Source: Desulfofundulus thermosubterraneus DSM 16057 (lineage in GTDB: Bacteria > Bacillota > Desulfotomaculia > Desulfotomaculales > Desulfovirgulaceae). From it: a stretch of DNA of 64,000 nucleotides. The DNA lies in the NCBI RefSeq assembly GCF_900142025.1, contig NZ_FQZM01000010.1, forward strand, positions 1 to 64,000, in the 5' to 3' direction. Made by a program: the position numbers and the translations under genes. Below the pieces are notes generated by a model. It ran no database searches. It was not told the origin of the DNA and saw only the letters and a program-made list of their open reading frames with translations. How positions within the stretch are numbered: the stretch's first letter is position 1; every line of letters starts with the position of its first letter. Below are positions 7,433 through 16,926 of the stretch, one piece after another.

Positions 7433-10174
7433 TTATTCCTTTGTTCGTGCAGTTAATTCGTTTAAAACACGTTTTAACTGTTGCAAAGATTCGCCATAAC
7501 CTGCCCAGTCTCCGCCTCTGAGCCTTTCCATGGCCTGATCGTAAAGCCTGCTGGCCTCCCGTGCCAATTCAGCCACTGACTGGTCACCGGTGGCTGGTTG
7601 CGCTCCCGGTATGGCTTGGCCCGTTTCCCCTTTGCCATCGGAGAAGATGCGCTTTAGGGCCTCCTCTAAGGTTGGTTCCATGACCACCTGGTCGCCGTGG
7701 ACTACAATTACCCGGCGCAGTTCGGGCATTTTGCTTTGTTCTGCCTGCAGGTACAACGGCTCCACGTACAACAGGGAGTCCTTGACCGGTATCACCAGAA
7801 GGTTACCCCGGAAGACTCGGGAACCCCGCTGGTCCCACAGGGAGAGTTGCTGCGAGATGGTGGTATCCTGGTTAATGCGCGCTTCAATTTGCATGGGGCC
7901 GTACACCAGTTCCTGTTTGGGGAACTCGTATACCAGCAAGCGGCCGTAATTGGGGCCGTCCGACCTGCCTGCCAGCCAGGCCACCATATTCTTTTTATTT
8001 TGGGGAATAAAGGGCAGGATCTGTATATATTCGGGCTCTTTTTCCCCGGGCAGCCTGGTGATAATGTAATAGGCCTCCATAAGCTCTTCCTTGTCTTCAA
8101 CTATCTCGGTGGGCCTATCCCATTTATCTTCTTTATTGTAAAAGATCCGGTAGTCCTCCATGTGATAAATAGCATATTTTTGTGCCTGGTTCATAAAGAG
8201 GTCCTCTGGATAACGGATGTGAGCCCTCAGGGCTTCAGGCATTTCGGCAAGGGGCCGGAAGACACCCGGGAATATTTTACTGTAGGTTTGGATTATGGGA
8301 TCATCCTTGTCAGCAATATAAAAATCAACGCTTCCATCGTAGGCATCGACCACTACCTTCACTGCATTGCGGATGTAGTTCAGCCGGTGGTTGTAGGGTT
8401 CTGCATAAGGGAACATGTTGGTGGTTGTATAGGCATCCCACATCCAGTACAGCTTGCCGTTGGCCAGAACAATATAGGGGTCTCTGTCGTAGGTCAGGAA
8501 AGGTACCAGCTTGGGTACGCGTTCGTAGATATTGCGGTAATAAAGCATCTGGCTTTCATTGGTGATGTCTCCGGAAAGAAGCAACCGGTAGTCCCCGAAA
8601 GAGATGGCAAATAGCAGCCGCCGCACCAGGGAGCCAACTTTGACGCCTTTATTCCCCTGGTAAGTACTCCAGGCATTTTCATCTCCCTTGGGGTAATCAA
8701 ATTCGGGGCTCTTGGTATTGACGATTACATAATTATCCGTGACCTCACCAAAATAAATTTCCGGGCGTTCGATTTTAAGGTCCGTATGGGTGGTGGGAGG
8801 AATATCTTTGATAAGGAAGCGTGGTAAGCCTTCCCTGGTTACCTCATTGACCGGGCTCATGACAATACCGTACCCATGGGTATATTTTAGGTGCAGGTTT
8901 ACCCAGGTTTGCGCCTGGGGGGGCAACTGGCTTTGATTTAATTCCCTTGCTGCCACCATCACCTGGCGGTAACGTCCATCAATGATGTAGCGGTCAATAT
9001 CAATATTTTTCAGCTGGTAATAGAGACGCATTTCCTGCAGCTGGCTGTAAGTTTGCTGCAGGGGGCGGTAATCCCAAAGCCGGATGTTGTTAATGGTATC
9101 CTGGTTATTCTTCAGATCTTGCGCGGTTAACTCCCGGCCGGCAGGAAAGGACTTTCTTTCGATACTATCCAGTTTATAGGCTAGGCGGGTGAATTTAATC
9201 GCATTTTCAATATAAGGTTTTTCCCGGTTCATCTCGTTGGGAACGACAATAAATTTTTGGACCGCGGCGGGATAAATACTTCCCAGGACTATAGAGCCAA
9301 CGACTAGAAAACCGATCGTATAAAGAACGAGCCGGAAGCGAGAAAGGAAGATATTCACTAGAATAATCCCCGTACAGGCCAGGGCCAGGACAAACAGGAC
9401 TTTATAAGCCGGCAGGTTAGCGTGAATATCGGTGTAGCCGGGGCCATAGACTACTCCTCGTTCGGAATAAAGTAACATATATTGATCCAGGCGATATCCC
9501 CAGGCCCGCAGGAGGAAGAATGCCGCCGCCAGGCACGACAGGTGATATTTGGCCTGTTCAAAACGAAAAATGCTTTTCCAGCCGTTTTGACCGGTGCCGC
9601 CAATCAGGGCGTAGATGCCGCTTACGGCCAGCAAGCTGAGCACACTGATCCACAATAAAAGCCGGTAGATAAAGTGGTAAAAGGGCAACTGAAATACGTA
9701 AAAACCTACATCACGATGAAAAATGGGATCTTTCAGATTAAAGGGGGTGCTGTGCAGAAACTGCTGGACTATCATCCAATTATCGGTTACGGCCAGCGCG
9801 GTCAGAAATGCCGGAATAAAGCTTAAAATGGCCATGATCGCGGTTAATTTCTTTGATTGGACATACCTGCTCCAGGGAGGCTGGTAAAGGGTGACTATGT
9901 CGCCATCGCTGATCGGCCTGGTTTCGGCTGCCTTACTCAGCGGGCCGCGGGTAAATAGCAGGTTGATAAAAAAGACCAGGAAGACCGTTAGCCCGGCAAC
10001 CAGCCCTACGGCCCACTGCGAAAGCAGAATAGTTAAAAAGACTTTCTCAAAGTTTAAGGATTTAAACCACAGCCAGTCAGTATAAAAGCCCGCCCCCCAG
10101 TATATCAGGGCCAGGATAATCAAGAGACCTAAAATTAGCAATGTTTTAGAAAATCTTAAAGCTATCCCCAACAC
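7433..10174 (-). CDS. UPF0182 family large membrane protein
   Basis: A 913-residue protein of the UPF0182 (COG1615) family, found in Actinobacteria, Cyanobacteria and Firmicutes; function unknown. Roughly the first 310 residues carry about seven membrane helices (for example LLILGLLIILALIYWGAG at 13-30). The large remainder is an extracytoplasmic domain including WVNLHLKYTHGYGIVMSPVN and the family's DPYIVLANGKLYWMWDAYTT region, here read in two parts. The last ~90 residues are low-complexity and helical (SVAELAREASRLYDQAMERL), probably a coiled coil. Start taken as GTG at 10174; a TTG one codon later is equally possible after GGAGG. Confidence 0.9.
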   Translation of the reverse strand: MLGIALRFSKTLLILGLLIILALIYWGAGFYTDWLWFKSLNFEKVFLTILLSQWAVGLVAGLTVFLVFFINLLFTRGPLSKAAETRPISDGDIVTLYQPPWSRYVQSKKLTAIMAILSFIPAFLTALAVTDNWMIVQQFLHSTPFNLKDPIFHRDVGFYVFQLPFYHFIYRLLLWISVLSLLAVSGIYALIGGTGQNGWKSIFRFEQAKYHLSCLAAAFFLLRAWGYRLDQYMLLYSERGVVYGPGYTDIHANLPAYKVLFVLALACTGIILVNIFLSRFRLVLYTIGFLVVGSIVLGSIYPAAVQKFIVVPNEMNREKPYIENAIKFTRLAYKLDSIERKSFPAGRELTAQDLKNNQDTINNIRLWDYRPLQQTYSQLQEMRLYYQLKNIDIDRYIIDGRYRQVMVAARELNQSQLPPQAQTWVNLHLKYTHGYGIVMSPVNEVTREGLPRFLIKDIPPTTHTDLKIERPEIYFGEVTDNYVIVNTKSPEFDYPKGDENAWSTYQGNKGVKVGSLVRRLLFAISFGDYRLLLSGDITNESQMLYYRNIYERVPKLVPFLTYDRDPYIVLANGKLYWMWDAYTTTNMFPYAEPYNHRLNYIRNAVKVVVDAYDGSVDFYIADKDDPIIQTYSKIFPGVFRPLAEMPEALRAHIRYPEDLFMNQAQKYAIYHMEDYRIFYNKEDKWDRPTEIVEDKEELMEAYYIITRLPGEKEPEYIQILPFIPQNKKNMVAWLAGRSDGPNYGRLLVYEFPKQELVYGPMQIEARINQDTTISQQLSLWDQRGSRVFRGNLLVIPVKDSLLYVEPLYLQAEQSKMPELRRVIVVHGDQVVMEPTLEEALKRIFSDGKGETGQAIPGAQPATGDQSVAELAREASRLYDQAMERLRGGDWAGYGESLQQLKRVLNELTARTKE

Positions 10175-10243
10175 TAATCCTCCCCCTGTTACGATGCCAG
10201 AAGCGTCCCTTGCTCCGAAGTGTCCTGGGTGCTACTTGAAAAA

Positions 10244-10426
10244 TTACATGGGCTTGGGAATTTTTTGCGCCTCATCTGCTTCGTGGCGTAATTTTGCTTC
10301 ACACAACTGACAAATCAAAATGGACTTTTTAGGTTGCAGATCCTCATCCTCGTAATCATCGTATGAATCCGGGTTAAACTCTTCAACTTCTACCAAACGA
10401 CCGCACATGATACACCGTGCCCCCAC
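10244..10426 (-). CDS. Small zinc-ribbon-like protein (DUF2197/YlaI-like)
   Basis: A 60-residue acidic protein with two CxxC pairs, ARCIMCGRL near the start and LICQLCEAKL near the end, flanking an Asp/Glu-rich linker (DSYDDYEDED). It should fold as a zinc ribbon, and its layout fits the DUF2197 (YlaI) family, whose role is unknown. The GTG start at 10426 is preferred since GGGGAGGTG lies 7 bases upstream; the frame runs open to 10498 without a ribosome site. Sits between galT and the UPF0182 gene, same strand. Confidence 0.7.
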   Translation of the reverse strand: MGARCIMCGRLVEVEEFNPDSYDDYEDEDLQPKKSILICQLCEAKLRHEADEAQKIPKPM

Positions 10427-10518
10427 CGGGTAACACCTCCCCGACATATTTCTCTTACACATATTTATTCGCCGCCATATGGTGTTTTCCTCCCTCATTT
10501 TATTAGCGATGTTAATGA

Positions 10519-10545
10519 TTAAAGCCCGCCGGCAAATCGGCAGGC
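10519..10545 (-). terminator. Terminator downstream of the galT-like gene
   Basis: On the minus strand GCCTGCCG pairs with CGGCGGGC (one G-T), loop of about six bases, then TTTAAT. The T tract is short, so termination may be partial. It lies 28 bases past the galT stop. Confidence 0.6.
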
Positions 10546-10572
10546 CTTGCTTCGCAAAAGTAAAGTGTTGTT

Positions 10573-11601
10573 CTATTCAAAGTATGTTTTTAATTCCCGG
10601 GCCATTTCTTCAGGTACATGTAATGTCCACGGTTCATCGTGGAGCACCTGAAGATGGCTGAAGTCACTTCCCACCAGGGGATAAATGGTGTAACGTCCCA
10701 CGATCCGGGCAGTGATCCAGAAACCCCGGTCCTCTTGCTGGGCAGTATAGAGGGCTGCGTTAAAACTGGCGATGTTAATATCATCGTAATAACGAATAAC
10801 CTTGAGCAGACCCTCAGCCAGGTCTTGTAAATCCTGGTTCTCCACCTCTGCGATAGTTGTTTTATGGGGTAGGATGGCCGTAACGTCACACAGGGCCCGG
10901 GGGGCAAAGGTAGCCAACCAGTGGATGTTTCCCACCTGGCCCAGATAACGTTCTCCCTTTTCCTGCTCATACTCCAGAAGATCCGCCCAGAAGTTTCGGC
11001 CGTTTTTCTCCAGGTAAGTCCTTCCATGATCAATCATTTCCGCATCGTAGCGGCAGGGCTGCGGCCCGCATAAAACCTGTAAGTGGGGATGAATTATAGA
11101 ACCGCCCGAATAAGGCATGTAATTCCAGTTCACAGAACCGTACCGGGCCTGCTCAGAATCGTAAGCTTCGACTAATTTAAGAAAATCCAGTGCCGCCCGG
11201 AAGCTATCAACGATAATACCGGGAGTTAGTGCGGTCATGGACAGGTAATGCTCCGGTCCCATTACCGTCACCCCGGCGTAAATCTCGTAAGGTGCCAGGT
11301 TTGGCACTACCACTGCCTGACCGTACTTCAAACGGCCCCCGGGTACTATATTCTCGGGAAAACGGGGCGTGGCCTTTTCAAGGTTTTCGGGGCAAAAGGG
11401 GCAAAACTTCTGCCGTGATTCCTCCACAAAAGGCGTCCAATCGTGGCGGGGTAATTTGCGGTTGCGCAAAGGCAGAATACGCACCCTCTGGCCGGTTAAG
11501 GGATCAAACCGTATCTCGCTGGGGGTGCTGGTTAAGGCAAACCCCTGGAAGGGGTTATGAAATTGTGTTTCGTTTACTATTTTCCGCAGCTCAATACCCA
11601 T
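10573..11601 (-). CDS. galT: Galactose-1-phosphate uridylyltransferase-like nucleotidyltransferase
   Basis: A 342-residue enzyme of the GalT branch of the HIT superfamily, moving a nucleotidyl group between sugar phosphates through a histidine intermediate. FDPLTGQRVRILPLRNRKLP near residue 32 is the GalT N-terminal signature, FCPFCPEN carries the zinc cysteines, and GGSIIHPHLQV the active-site HxHxQ histidines (Leu replaces the usual Gly). No galK or galE is nearby, so the true substrate may be another sugar or nucleotide, as for ADP-glucose phosphorylases of this family. No clear ribosome site precedes ATG 11601, so the start is uncertain. Confidence 0.8.
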   Translation of the reverse strand: MGIELRKIVNETQFHNPFQGFALTSTPSEIRFDPLTGQRVRILPLRNRKLPRHDWTPFVEESRQKFCPFCPENLEKATPRFPENIVPGGRLKYGQAVVVPNLAPYEIYAGVTVMGPEHYLSMTALTPGIIVDSFRAALDFLKLVEAYDSEQARYGSVNWNYMPYSGGSIIHPHLQVLCGPQPCRYDAEMIDHGRTYLEKNGRNFWADLLEYEQEKGERYLGQVGNIHWLATFAPRALCDVTAILPHKTTIAEVENQDLQDLAEGLLKVIRYYDDINIASFNAALYTAQQEDRGFWITARIVGRYTIYPLVGSDFSHLQVLHDEPWTLHVPEEMARELKTYFE

Positions 11602-11846
11602 GCATAAGCCCGTGCGATTTATCCCCGGCGCTAAATGAAAGTCTTTTTTGCATTAACCTGTCCGGGATAATCTGGTCGCTCCGGGGCATTCCCCCCTTTC
11701 GCAAAAGTTTTCAGGTTTCTTTCATTTTAGCAACAACCACCAGTCTTGTCATCCCGTATTTCGCGGGTTAATATATTAATGCCTCCCCGGGATCAGAGTT
11801 ACGGCATCCCGTCCAGGCAACAACACCTTTTATTTTAAAATGGTCC

Positions 11847-11875
11847 TTGACGGTCTGATGAAAATATTTTATAAT
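11847..11875 (+). promoter_or_regulatory. Promoter for tRNA-Trp
   Basis: TTGACG (11847-11852), 17-base spacer, TATAAT (11870-11875); the tRNA begins 25 bases later. Confidence 0.85.
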
Positions 11876-11900
11876 AACACTGCTACAACAGTTTGTTTGG

Positions 11901-11976
<76 letters not shown>

Positions 11977-11991
11977 GCCAATAAAACAGCG

Positions 11992-12016
11992 GCCTTCCAA
12001 AGAGGAAGGCTTTTTT
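11992..12016 (+). terminator. Terminator of the tRNA-Trp unit
   Basis: GCCTTCC (11992-11998) and GGAAGGC (12004-12010) form the stem, followed by TTTTTT. Confidence 0.9.
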
Positions 12017-12033
12017 AGCGTAAACTTTTTTGA

Positions 12034-12066
12034 GGAAAAAGTAAGGCAGGAGGTTTGCTCCTGCCT
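12034..12066 (-). terminator. Terminator of the EF-G-like gene
   Basis: On the minus strand AGGCAGGAG/CTCCTGCCT (9-base stem, 5-base loop) begins within the stop codon region of the EF-G-like gene and is followed by TACTTTTT. Confidence 0.85.
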
Positions 12067-14086
12067 ATTTTTCTGCCTCCGCTGCCGCCTTGGCCTTTTT
12101 GATGATTTCTTCGGCTAAGCGGGCGGGAACCTCTTCGTAGCTATAGAATTTCATGCGGAAGGAACCTCTCCCCTGGGTCATGGATTTCAGGTCGATGGCG
12201 TAGCGGTACATTTCCGCCAGGGGCACCAGAGCCTTTACCCGGGAATTCTTTCCGGCCGCTTCCATGCCCAAAATGCGTCCCCGCTTGGTGTTGAAGTCGC
12301 TAATGACGTCGCCCATGAAGTTTTCGGGGACGGTGACTTCCACTTCCATGATTGGTTCAAGCAGTACCGGCTTGGCCTGTTGCTGTCCCTTCTTAAAGGC
12401 CATGGAAGCGGCAATTTTGAAGGCCAGTTCCGAGGAGTCTACCGGATGGAAGGAACCGTCGTAGAGTACCACTTTTACGCCGGTTACCGGGTAACCGGCC
12501 AGCACGCCCTCCTGCATGGCTTCCCGTACGCCCTTTTCCACTGCTGGGATGTATTGCTTGGGTACCGCTCCGCCAAAAATCTCCTCGGTAAATTCAAAGG
12601 GCGCATCGGCCAGGGGCTCCAAGCGCAGCCATACGTGACCATATTGACCGCGGCCGCCGGTTTGCTTCTTGTGCTTGCCCTCCACCTTTACTTCGGCGCG
12701 GATGGTTTCCCGGTAGGGTACTTTCGGGGAATCCATGTTTACATCCACGCCGTATTTGCGCTTTAACCTTTCGAGGAGTATGTCCAGGTGCAGCTCTCCC
12801 ATACCAGTGAGCAGGGTCTGCTTTGTTTCCGTGTTTTTCTCCACCCGGACGGTGGGATCTTCTTCCAGTAACTTGGACAGGGCATCGCCCAGTTTATCTT
12901 CGTCCCCTTTACTCTTGGGCTGGATGGCAACCGTGAGGGTTGGTTCGGGGAAGTTAATTCCCTCCAGCTTGACGGGGTGATCCTTGTCACACAGCGTGTC
13001 GCCCGTACTGGTGTCTTGCAGTTTGACCAGCACGGCGATGTCGCCCGTGGGCACCTCGGTGGTAGGAGTGGAGTTTTTGCCCCGTACATAGAGGATCTGT
13101 CCAATCTTTTCCTGCTTTTCTTTGGTGCTGTTGAGCACGACGGTGTCGCTCTTCAGTGTTCCGGTAAAAATGCGGATAAAGTTCATTTTGCCCACGTAGG
13201 GGTCGGCCAGGGTCTTAAAGACCAGGCTGGAGAAGGGAACTCCTTCCTCCACCGGCGGAGCGGGACAGTTTTTCACCAGGAAATCCATGAGGCTGGTCAC
13301 ACCTATGTTTTTCGTGGCCGAGCCGCACAAGATGGGAACTACCTTGCCTGCAATGACCCCCTTTTGCAGGCCCTGTTTAATTTCCTCGCTGCTTAATTCT
13401 TCCCCTTCCAGGTACTTCATCATCAGCTCGTCGTCGGCTTCCACCGCTGCCTCGATTAACTTTTCCCGGTATGAAGGAATTTCCGAGGCCAGATTATCGG
13501 GAACGGCCACTTCCTTGGCTTTCCCATTTTCAAAGGAATAGGCCTTTTGTTCCACCAGGTCTACAATTCCGACAAAATCATTGGCTTGGCCGATAGGCAG
13601 TTGCATAGGGGCAAAGTTGGCTTTAAACTTGGCCTGAAGATCATCCAGCACTTTGTAGAAATTGGCGTTTTCCCGGTCCATCTTGTTAATGAAAACTACC
13701 CGGGATTGATTGCCCTGCTCTATCAGATCCCAGATAACTTCAGTCTGTACCTGTACTCCGTCAACGGCGGAGACCACAAATAGCGCCGTTTCCACCACTC
13801 GTACTACACCATACACTTCCCCGATAAAGTCCGAGTATCCAGGGGTATCTAAAAGGTTCAACTTGCAATTTTGCCATTCGCAAGGTACCAGGCTGGTATG
13901 AATGGTTACCTGACGATTGATTTCCTCGGGATGGTAATCGGCGGTGGTGGTGCCATCTTCTACCCGGCCCAGTCGGGTAATGGCCCCGGTATTAAAAAGC
14001 ATTGCCTCTACTAAAGAGGTCTTGCCGGCGCCGCCGTGGGCTACCACGCCAATGTTACGGATTTGAGAAGTCTGGTAGTTTTTCAA
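12065..14086 (-). CDS. Elongation factor G paralogue (EF-G2 type translational GTPase)
   Basis: A 673-residue GTPase with full EF-G architecture: G domain to about residue 270, domain II, domains III-V, and the domain IV motif GGRGQYGHVWLRL near residue 460. G motifs are AHGGAGKTS (G1, where canonical EF-G has AHxDAGKTT), DTPGYSDF (G3) and NKMDR (G4). Switch I reads INRQVTIHTS instead of RGITI. These changes place it in the auxiliary EF-G branch common in Firmicutes and Thermus rather than the main translocase; whether it works in translocation, recycling or otherwise is unknown. TTG start at 14086 after GGAGGTAACGGGATT. Confidence 0.9.
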   Translation of the reverse strand: MKNYQTSQIRNIGVVAHGGAGKTSLVEAMLFNTGAITRLGRVEDGTTTADYHPEEINRQVTIHTSLVPCEWQNCKLNLLDTPGYSDFIGEVYGVVRVVETALFVVSAVDGVQVQTEVIWDLIEQGNQSRVVFINKMDRENANFYKVLDDLQAKFKANFAPMQLPIGQANDFVGIVDLVEQKAYSFENGKAKEVAVPDNLASEIPSYREKLIEAAVEADDELMMKYLEGEELSSEEIKQGLQKGVIAGKVVPILCGSATKNIGVTSLMDFLVKNCPAPPVEEGVPFSSLVFKTLADPYVGKMNFIRIFTGTLKSDTVVLNSTKEKQEKIGQILYVRGKNSTPTTEVPTGDIAVLVKLQDTSTGDTLCDKDHPVKLEGINFPEPTLTVAIQPKSKGDEDKLGDALSKLLEEDPTVRVEKNTETKQTLLTGMGELHLDILLERLKRKYGVDVNMDSPKVPYRETIRAEVKVEGKHKKQTGGRGQYGHVWLRLEPLADAPFEFTEEIFGGAVPKQYIPAVEKGVREAMQEGVLAGYPVTGVKVVLYDGSFHPVDSSELAFKIAASMAFKKGQQQAKPVLLEPIMEVEVTVPENFMGDVISDFNTKRGRILGMEAAGKNSRVKALVPLAEMYRYAIDLKSMTQGRGSFRMKFYSYEEVPARLAEEIIKKAKAAAEAEK

Positions 14087-14387
14087 AATCCCGTTACCTC
14101 CTTTTTTTGTAAATAATGGTTTCCCCCAGGTCTGTATTATATACTCTATGGTAGCCAGAACTGGGCATATCTGGATTAGACAACAAAAAACAGCCCCATC
14201 ACGGGTGCCCTTTAGTGCAACGCCTTTTTGCTCTTATACGTTACTTAAACTCCTGTTATTCTACGCCAAGCTCACAAAATCCTTTGGAAATAAGAAAATT
14301 TTTTCGGCATACATTCCAGCGGGCTTGACAAGGTTGGCCACATAGGTATTCGGGTACGAACATACATATAGCAAGAGGTGGCAGAAC
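14087..14387. other. Divergent intergenic region with a possible spoVB promoter
   Basis: No gene in these 301 bases between two divergent genes. On the plus strand TTGACA (14325-14330) is followed after 16 bases by TATTCG, a weak -10, 36 bases before spoVB. CATACATA at 14361-14368 resembles a sigma-E -10 but is close to the start codon and lacks a clear -35. On the minus strand TATAAT occurs within GTATATAATACAG about 50 bases before the EF-G-like start, with a poor -35. Confidence 0.4.
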
Positions 14388-15944
14388 ATGTCCCGGCAAT
14401 CCTTTGTCTATGGCGCCTTTATCCTCCTGTTGGCCAGCCTTTGCAACCGTCTGATCGGGTTTGTCTATCAGATTTTGATGATCCGGCTGATCCGCCCCGA
14501 GGGGGTTGGCCTTTTTAACATGGTCTACCCCATATACGTCCTGGTGCTGGTTCTGGCCACCGCCGGTATTCCGGTGGCTATTGCTAAACTGATGGCCGAG
14601 GAGGTGGCCCGGGGCAACCTGGGGGGAGCTTACCGGGTTTTCTCCATCGCCTTTTGGTGGATTATGGCTAGCAGTCTATTCTTTACCCTGGTGCTCATTC
14701 TGGGTGCACCCCTGTTGCAACAGTACGTCTTCCCTAACCCGAAAGTGTACTACTGTTTTCTTAGTTTGGTGCCGGGAATCATTATCGTATCCCTCTGCTC
14801 GGCTTTTCGAGGATTTTTTCAGGGGCTCCAGCAAATGACTCCTACGGCTGTAACCCAGGTGGTGGAACAGCTGGTCCGCGTGACTGCCGGCTTGGGTATT
14901 GCCTGGTTTATGCTCCCCCGGGGAATCGAGTATGCGGCCATGGGCATTTCCCTGGGGGTGGTGCTGGGGGAATTTATCGGTTTTTTGTCCATGCTGGCCA
15001 TTTATTTCAAAAAACGCCCTTACTTTTCACCTCTTGTCGCTTATTGTCCGGAACCGGCACTGAGAATTACAGGGCGGATCTTCGATCTGGCCGTTCCCGT
15101 AACCCTGACCCGTTTTGTTTCCACCGCCTTTTTATCGGTGGACGCCATGTTGATTCCCCGGCGTCTCCAAGTGGCAGGAATGACCTTAAATGAGGCTACC
15201 GGGGTTTACGGTCAATTTGTTGGGATTGCTGAATCCCTCCTGTTTACTCCCAGTATTGTGACTATTTCTTTAGCCACGGCTCTGGTTCCGGCCATAAGTG
15301 ATGCTCTGGCGCAAAACGACCTTTCCTTGGTACGTGGCCGGACGGAAGAAGCTTTGCGCCTGACCATGCTGGCCGGATTACCCGCCACCGCGGTCTTTTT
15401 CCTTTTGCCAAGGGAGTTATGTCAGGCCATTTTCGGCTATGCCGACGCCGGCGTGGCTCTGGGGACCCTGGCTCTGGGAGGGCCGTTTCTTTACCTGCAG
15501 CAGACCACCACGGGGATCCTGCAGGGATTGGGCCGTGCCGAAAGGCCATTGAGCAACCTGATTATTGCCGCCGCCTTTAAAGTGGCCGGCATTTACTACC
15601 TTACAGCCATTCCCGCCCTGGGGATCAGGGGTACTGCCCTCTCCCTGTGCGCCGCCTATATGATTATGTCCCTGTTGAATTACCGGGACTTAAAGAAAAT
15701 CATCGCTCTTAAGGTAGATTTTGGTTATTGCCTGGGTAAACCGCTGGTGGCTACCGCGGGCATGACGGTGGTTATGTGGTATGCCCGTAACTTTATGCTG
15801 GGCTCCGATGATCTATCCCGTGCCGGCCTTTTGGTTGTGCTTTTCCTGGGGGGTGTGACCTATTTGCTTTTGTTGTTTCTATCCGGTGGGGTGCACAGCC
15901 ATGATTTGCGACGCCTGGCCTCGTTCCTGGGCTTGCGCCGTTAA
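14388..15944 (+). CDS. spoVB: Stage V sporulation protein B (MOP-family flippase)
   Basis: A 518-residue polytopic membrane protein with about 14 helices, of the polysaccharide-transport branch of the MOP flippase superfamily. The N-terminus (GAFILLLASLCNRLIGFVYQ, then MIRLIRPEGVGLFNMVYPIY) is typical of SpoVB, which is needed for spore cortex synthesis in Bacillus, probably by moving lipid-linked cell wall precursors. EG-GLFNM near residue 40 and the repeated inward-facing halves fit. It is the only plus-strand gene between 12 and 22 kb and overlaps the end of surE by 4 bases, tail to tail. A YtgP-like paralogue role is an alternative. Confidence 0.87.
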   Translation: MSRQSFVYGAFILLLASLCNRLIGFVYQILMIRLIRPEGVGLFNMVYPIYVLVLVLATAGIPVAIAKLMAEEVARGNLGGAYRVFSIAFWWIMASSLFFTLVLILGAPLLQQYVFPNPKVYYCFLSLVPGIIIVSLCSAFRGFFQGLQQMTPTAVTQVVEQLVRVTAGLGIAWFMLPRGIEYAAMGISLGVVLGEFIGFLSMLAIYFKKRPYFSPLVAYCPEPALRITGRIFDLAVPVTLTRFVSTAFLSVDAMLIPRRLQVAGMTLNEATGVYGQFVGIAESLLFTPSIVTISLATALVPAISDALAQNDLSLVRGRTEEALRLTMLAGLPATAVFFLLPRELCQAIFGYADAGVALGTLALGGPFLYLQQTTTGILQGLGRAERPLSNLIIAAAFKVAGIYYLTAIPALGIRGTALSLCAAYMIMSLLNYRDLKKIIALKVDFGYCLGKPLVATAGMTVVMWYARNFMLGSDDLSRAGLLVVLFLGGVTYLLLLFLSGGVHSHDLRRLASFLGLRR

Positions 15945-16708
15945 AAAGTAAAGGTTATCTCCCCCCACTGCTGGCGAAGAATTTGCAATGATTGGTAGTC
16001 GGTCAGGTCAAGCTGGATGGGCGTAATGGAGATAAAATTTTGTTTTATGGCCTGCACGTCCGTATCATCGCCGTTTTCTTCCAGGTCCAGCGGTTCTCCG
16101 GCCATCCAGTAATAAATGCGCCCGCGGGGATCAGTACGTTTATGAAAGATATTCACATACCGCCGGTTGCCTAGGCGGGTAAAGCGTATGCCCCGGGGCT
16201 TAGCCGCCGGTACATTAATATTTAATAATGTCCCGCGGGGCAGGCCCTTTTGCATAGCCAGGTTAACCACCTTCCGGGCTACTTCCGCGGCCGAGGTAAA
16301 ATCATGGCTGCCATAGCTGGTTAAGGAAATGGCCAGGGCTGGAAAACCATTGATAATTCCTTCGATGGCTGCGGAAACCGTTCCGGAGTAAAGGACATCG
16401 GTGCCCAAATTAGGTCCCTGGTTAATGCCGGCGACCACCACGGCCGGGGGATTGGGTAGTAGATCTTCCACGGCCAGCTTAACACAATCGGCCGGTGTTC
16501 CATCCACGGCCCAAGCCATGGCCTTAATGCCAGGAATACTAACCGTTTCCAGGCGCAGGGGGCGGTGAACGGTAATCCCGTGGCCGGTAGCGCTGCGTTC
16601 CCGGTCCGGGGCCACGATATAAAGATCGCCAAGTTCCTGCAGGCTCTCGGCCAGGGCTTTTAAACCGGGGGCGTGGATGCCGTCATCATTGCTGAGCAAA
16701 ACAATCAT
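15941..16708 (-). CDS. surE: 5'/3'-nucleotidase SurE
   Basis: A 255-residue SurE-type metal-dependent nucleoside monophosphate phosphatase. The family start LLSNDDGIHAPGL has the metal-binding Asp pair; PDRERSATGHGITVHRPLR (about 35-53), VDGTPADCVKL and GINQGPNLGTDVLYSGTV (about 95-112) carry the conserved Ser and Asn ligands. Length is normal. ATG start 7 bases after GGAGGG. It is the last gene of the run that includes folE and ypmA. Confidence 0.95.
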   Translation of the reverse strand: MIVLLSNDDGIHAPGLKALAESLQELGDLYIVAPDRERSATGHGITVHRPLRLETVSIPGIKAMAWAVDGTPADCVKLAVEDLLPNPPAVVVAGINQGPNLGTDVLYSGTVSAAIEGIINGFPALAISLTSYGSHDFTSAAEVARKVVNLAMQKGLPRGTLLNINVPAAKPRGIRFTRLGNRRYVNIFHKRTDPRGRIYYWMAGEPLDLEENGDDTDVQAIKQNFISITPIQLDLTDYQSLQILRQQWGEITFTF

Positions 16709-16720
16709 GGTACCCTCCGC

Positions 16721-16897
16721 TTATATTTCATAAATTGAAATAATCATTTTGCCCTTCTCGGGATCTTTGGTTAAACCAAACATTATTTTTTTATGCTTTA
16801 GGTTTTTATTTAGGAAATCAATTACCTTGTACATTTCCGGATAGGGAGCAAAGCTTTTGGTGGCTATTAACTCCAGCTTGCCTTCTTTTTCCCTCAT
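16721..16897 (-). CDS. YpmA family protein (DUF4264)
   Basis: A 58-residue protein matching the small Firmicute family YpmA: basic/acidic N-terminus, SFAPYPEMYKVIDFLNKNLK, then KIMFGLTKDPEKGKMIISIY. Relatives share the pattern of a helix ending DFLNK-L followed by MFGL and a closing MxISIY. Function unknown. ATG at 16897, 8 bases after GGAGG. It lies between folE and surE on the same strand. Confidence 0.85.
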   Translation of the reverse strand: MREKEGKLELIATKSFAPYPEMYKVIDFLNKNLKHKKIMFGLTKDPEKGKMIISIYEI

Positions 16898-16926
16898 TGG
16901 TTTTGACCTCCAAATGCATTGGTTAG

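Noticed and set aside
7697-8614. 305-codon plus-strand open frame
   Set aside because: It lies wholly opposite the well-supported UPF0182 gene, has no ribosome site, and matches no family.
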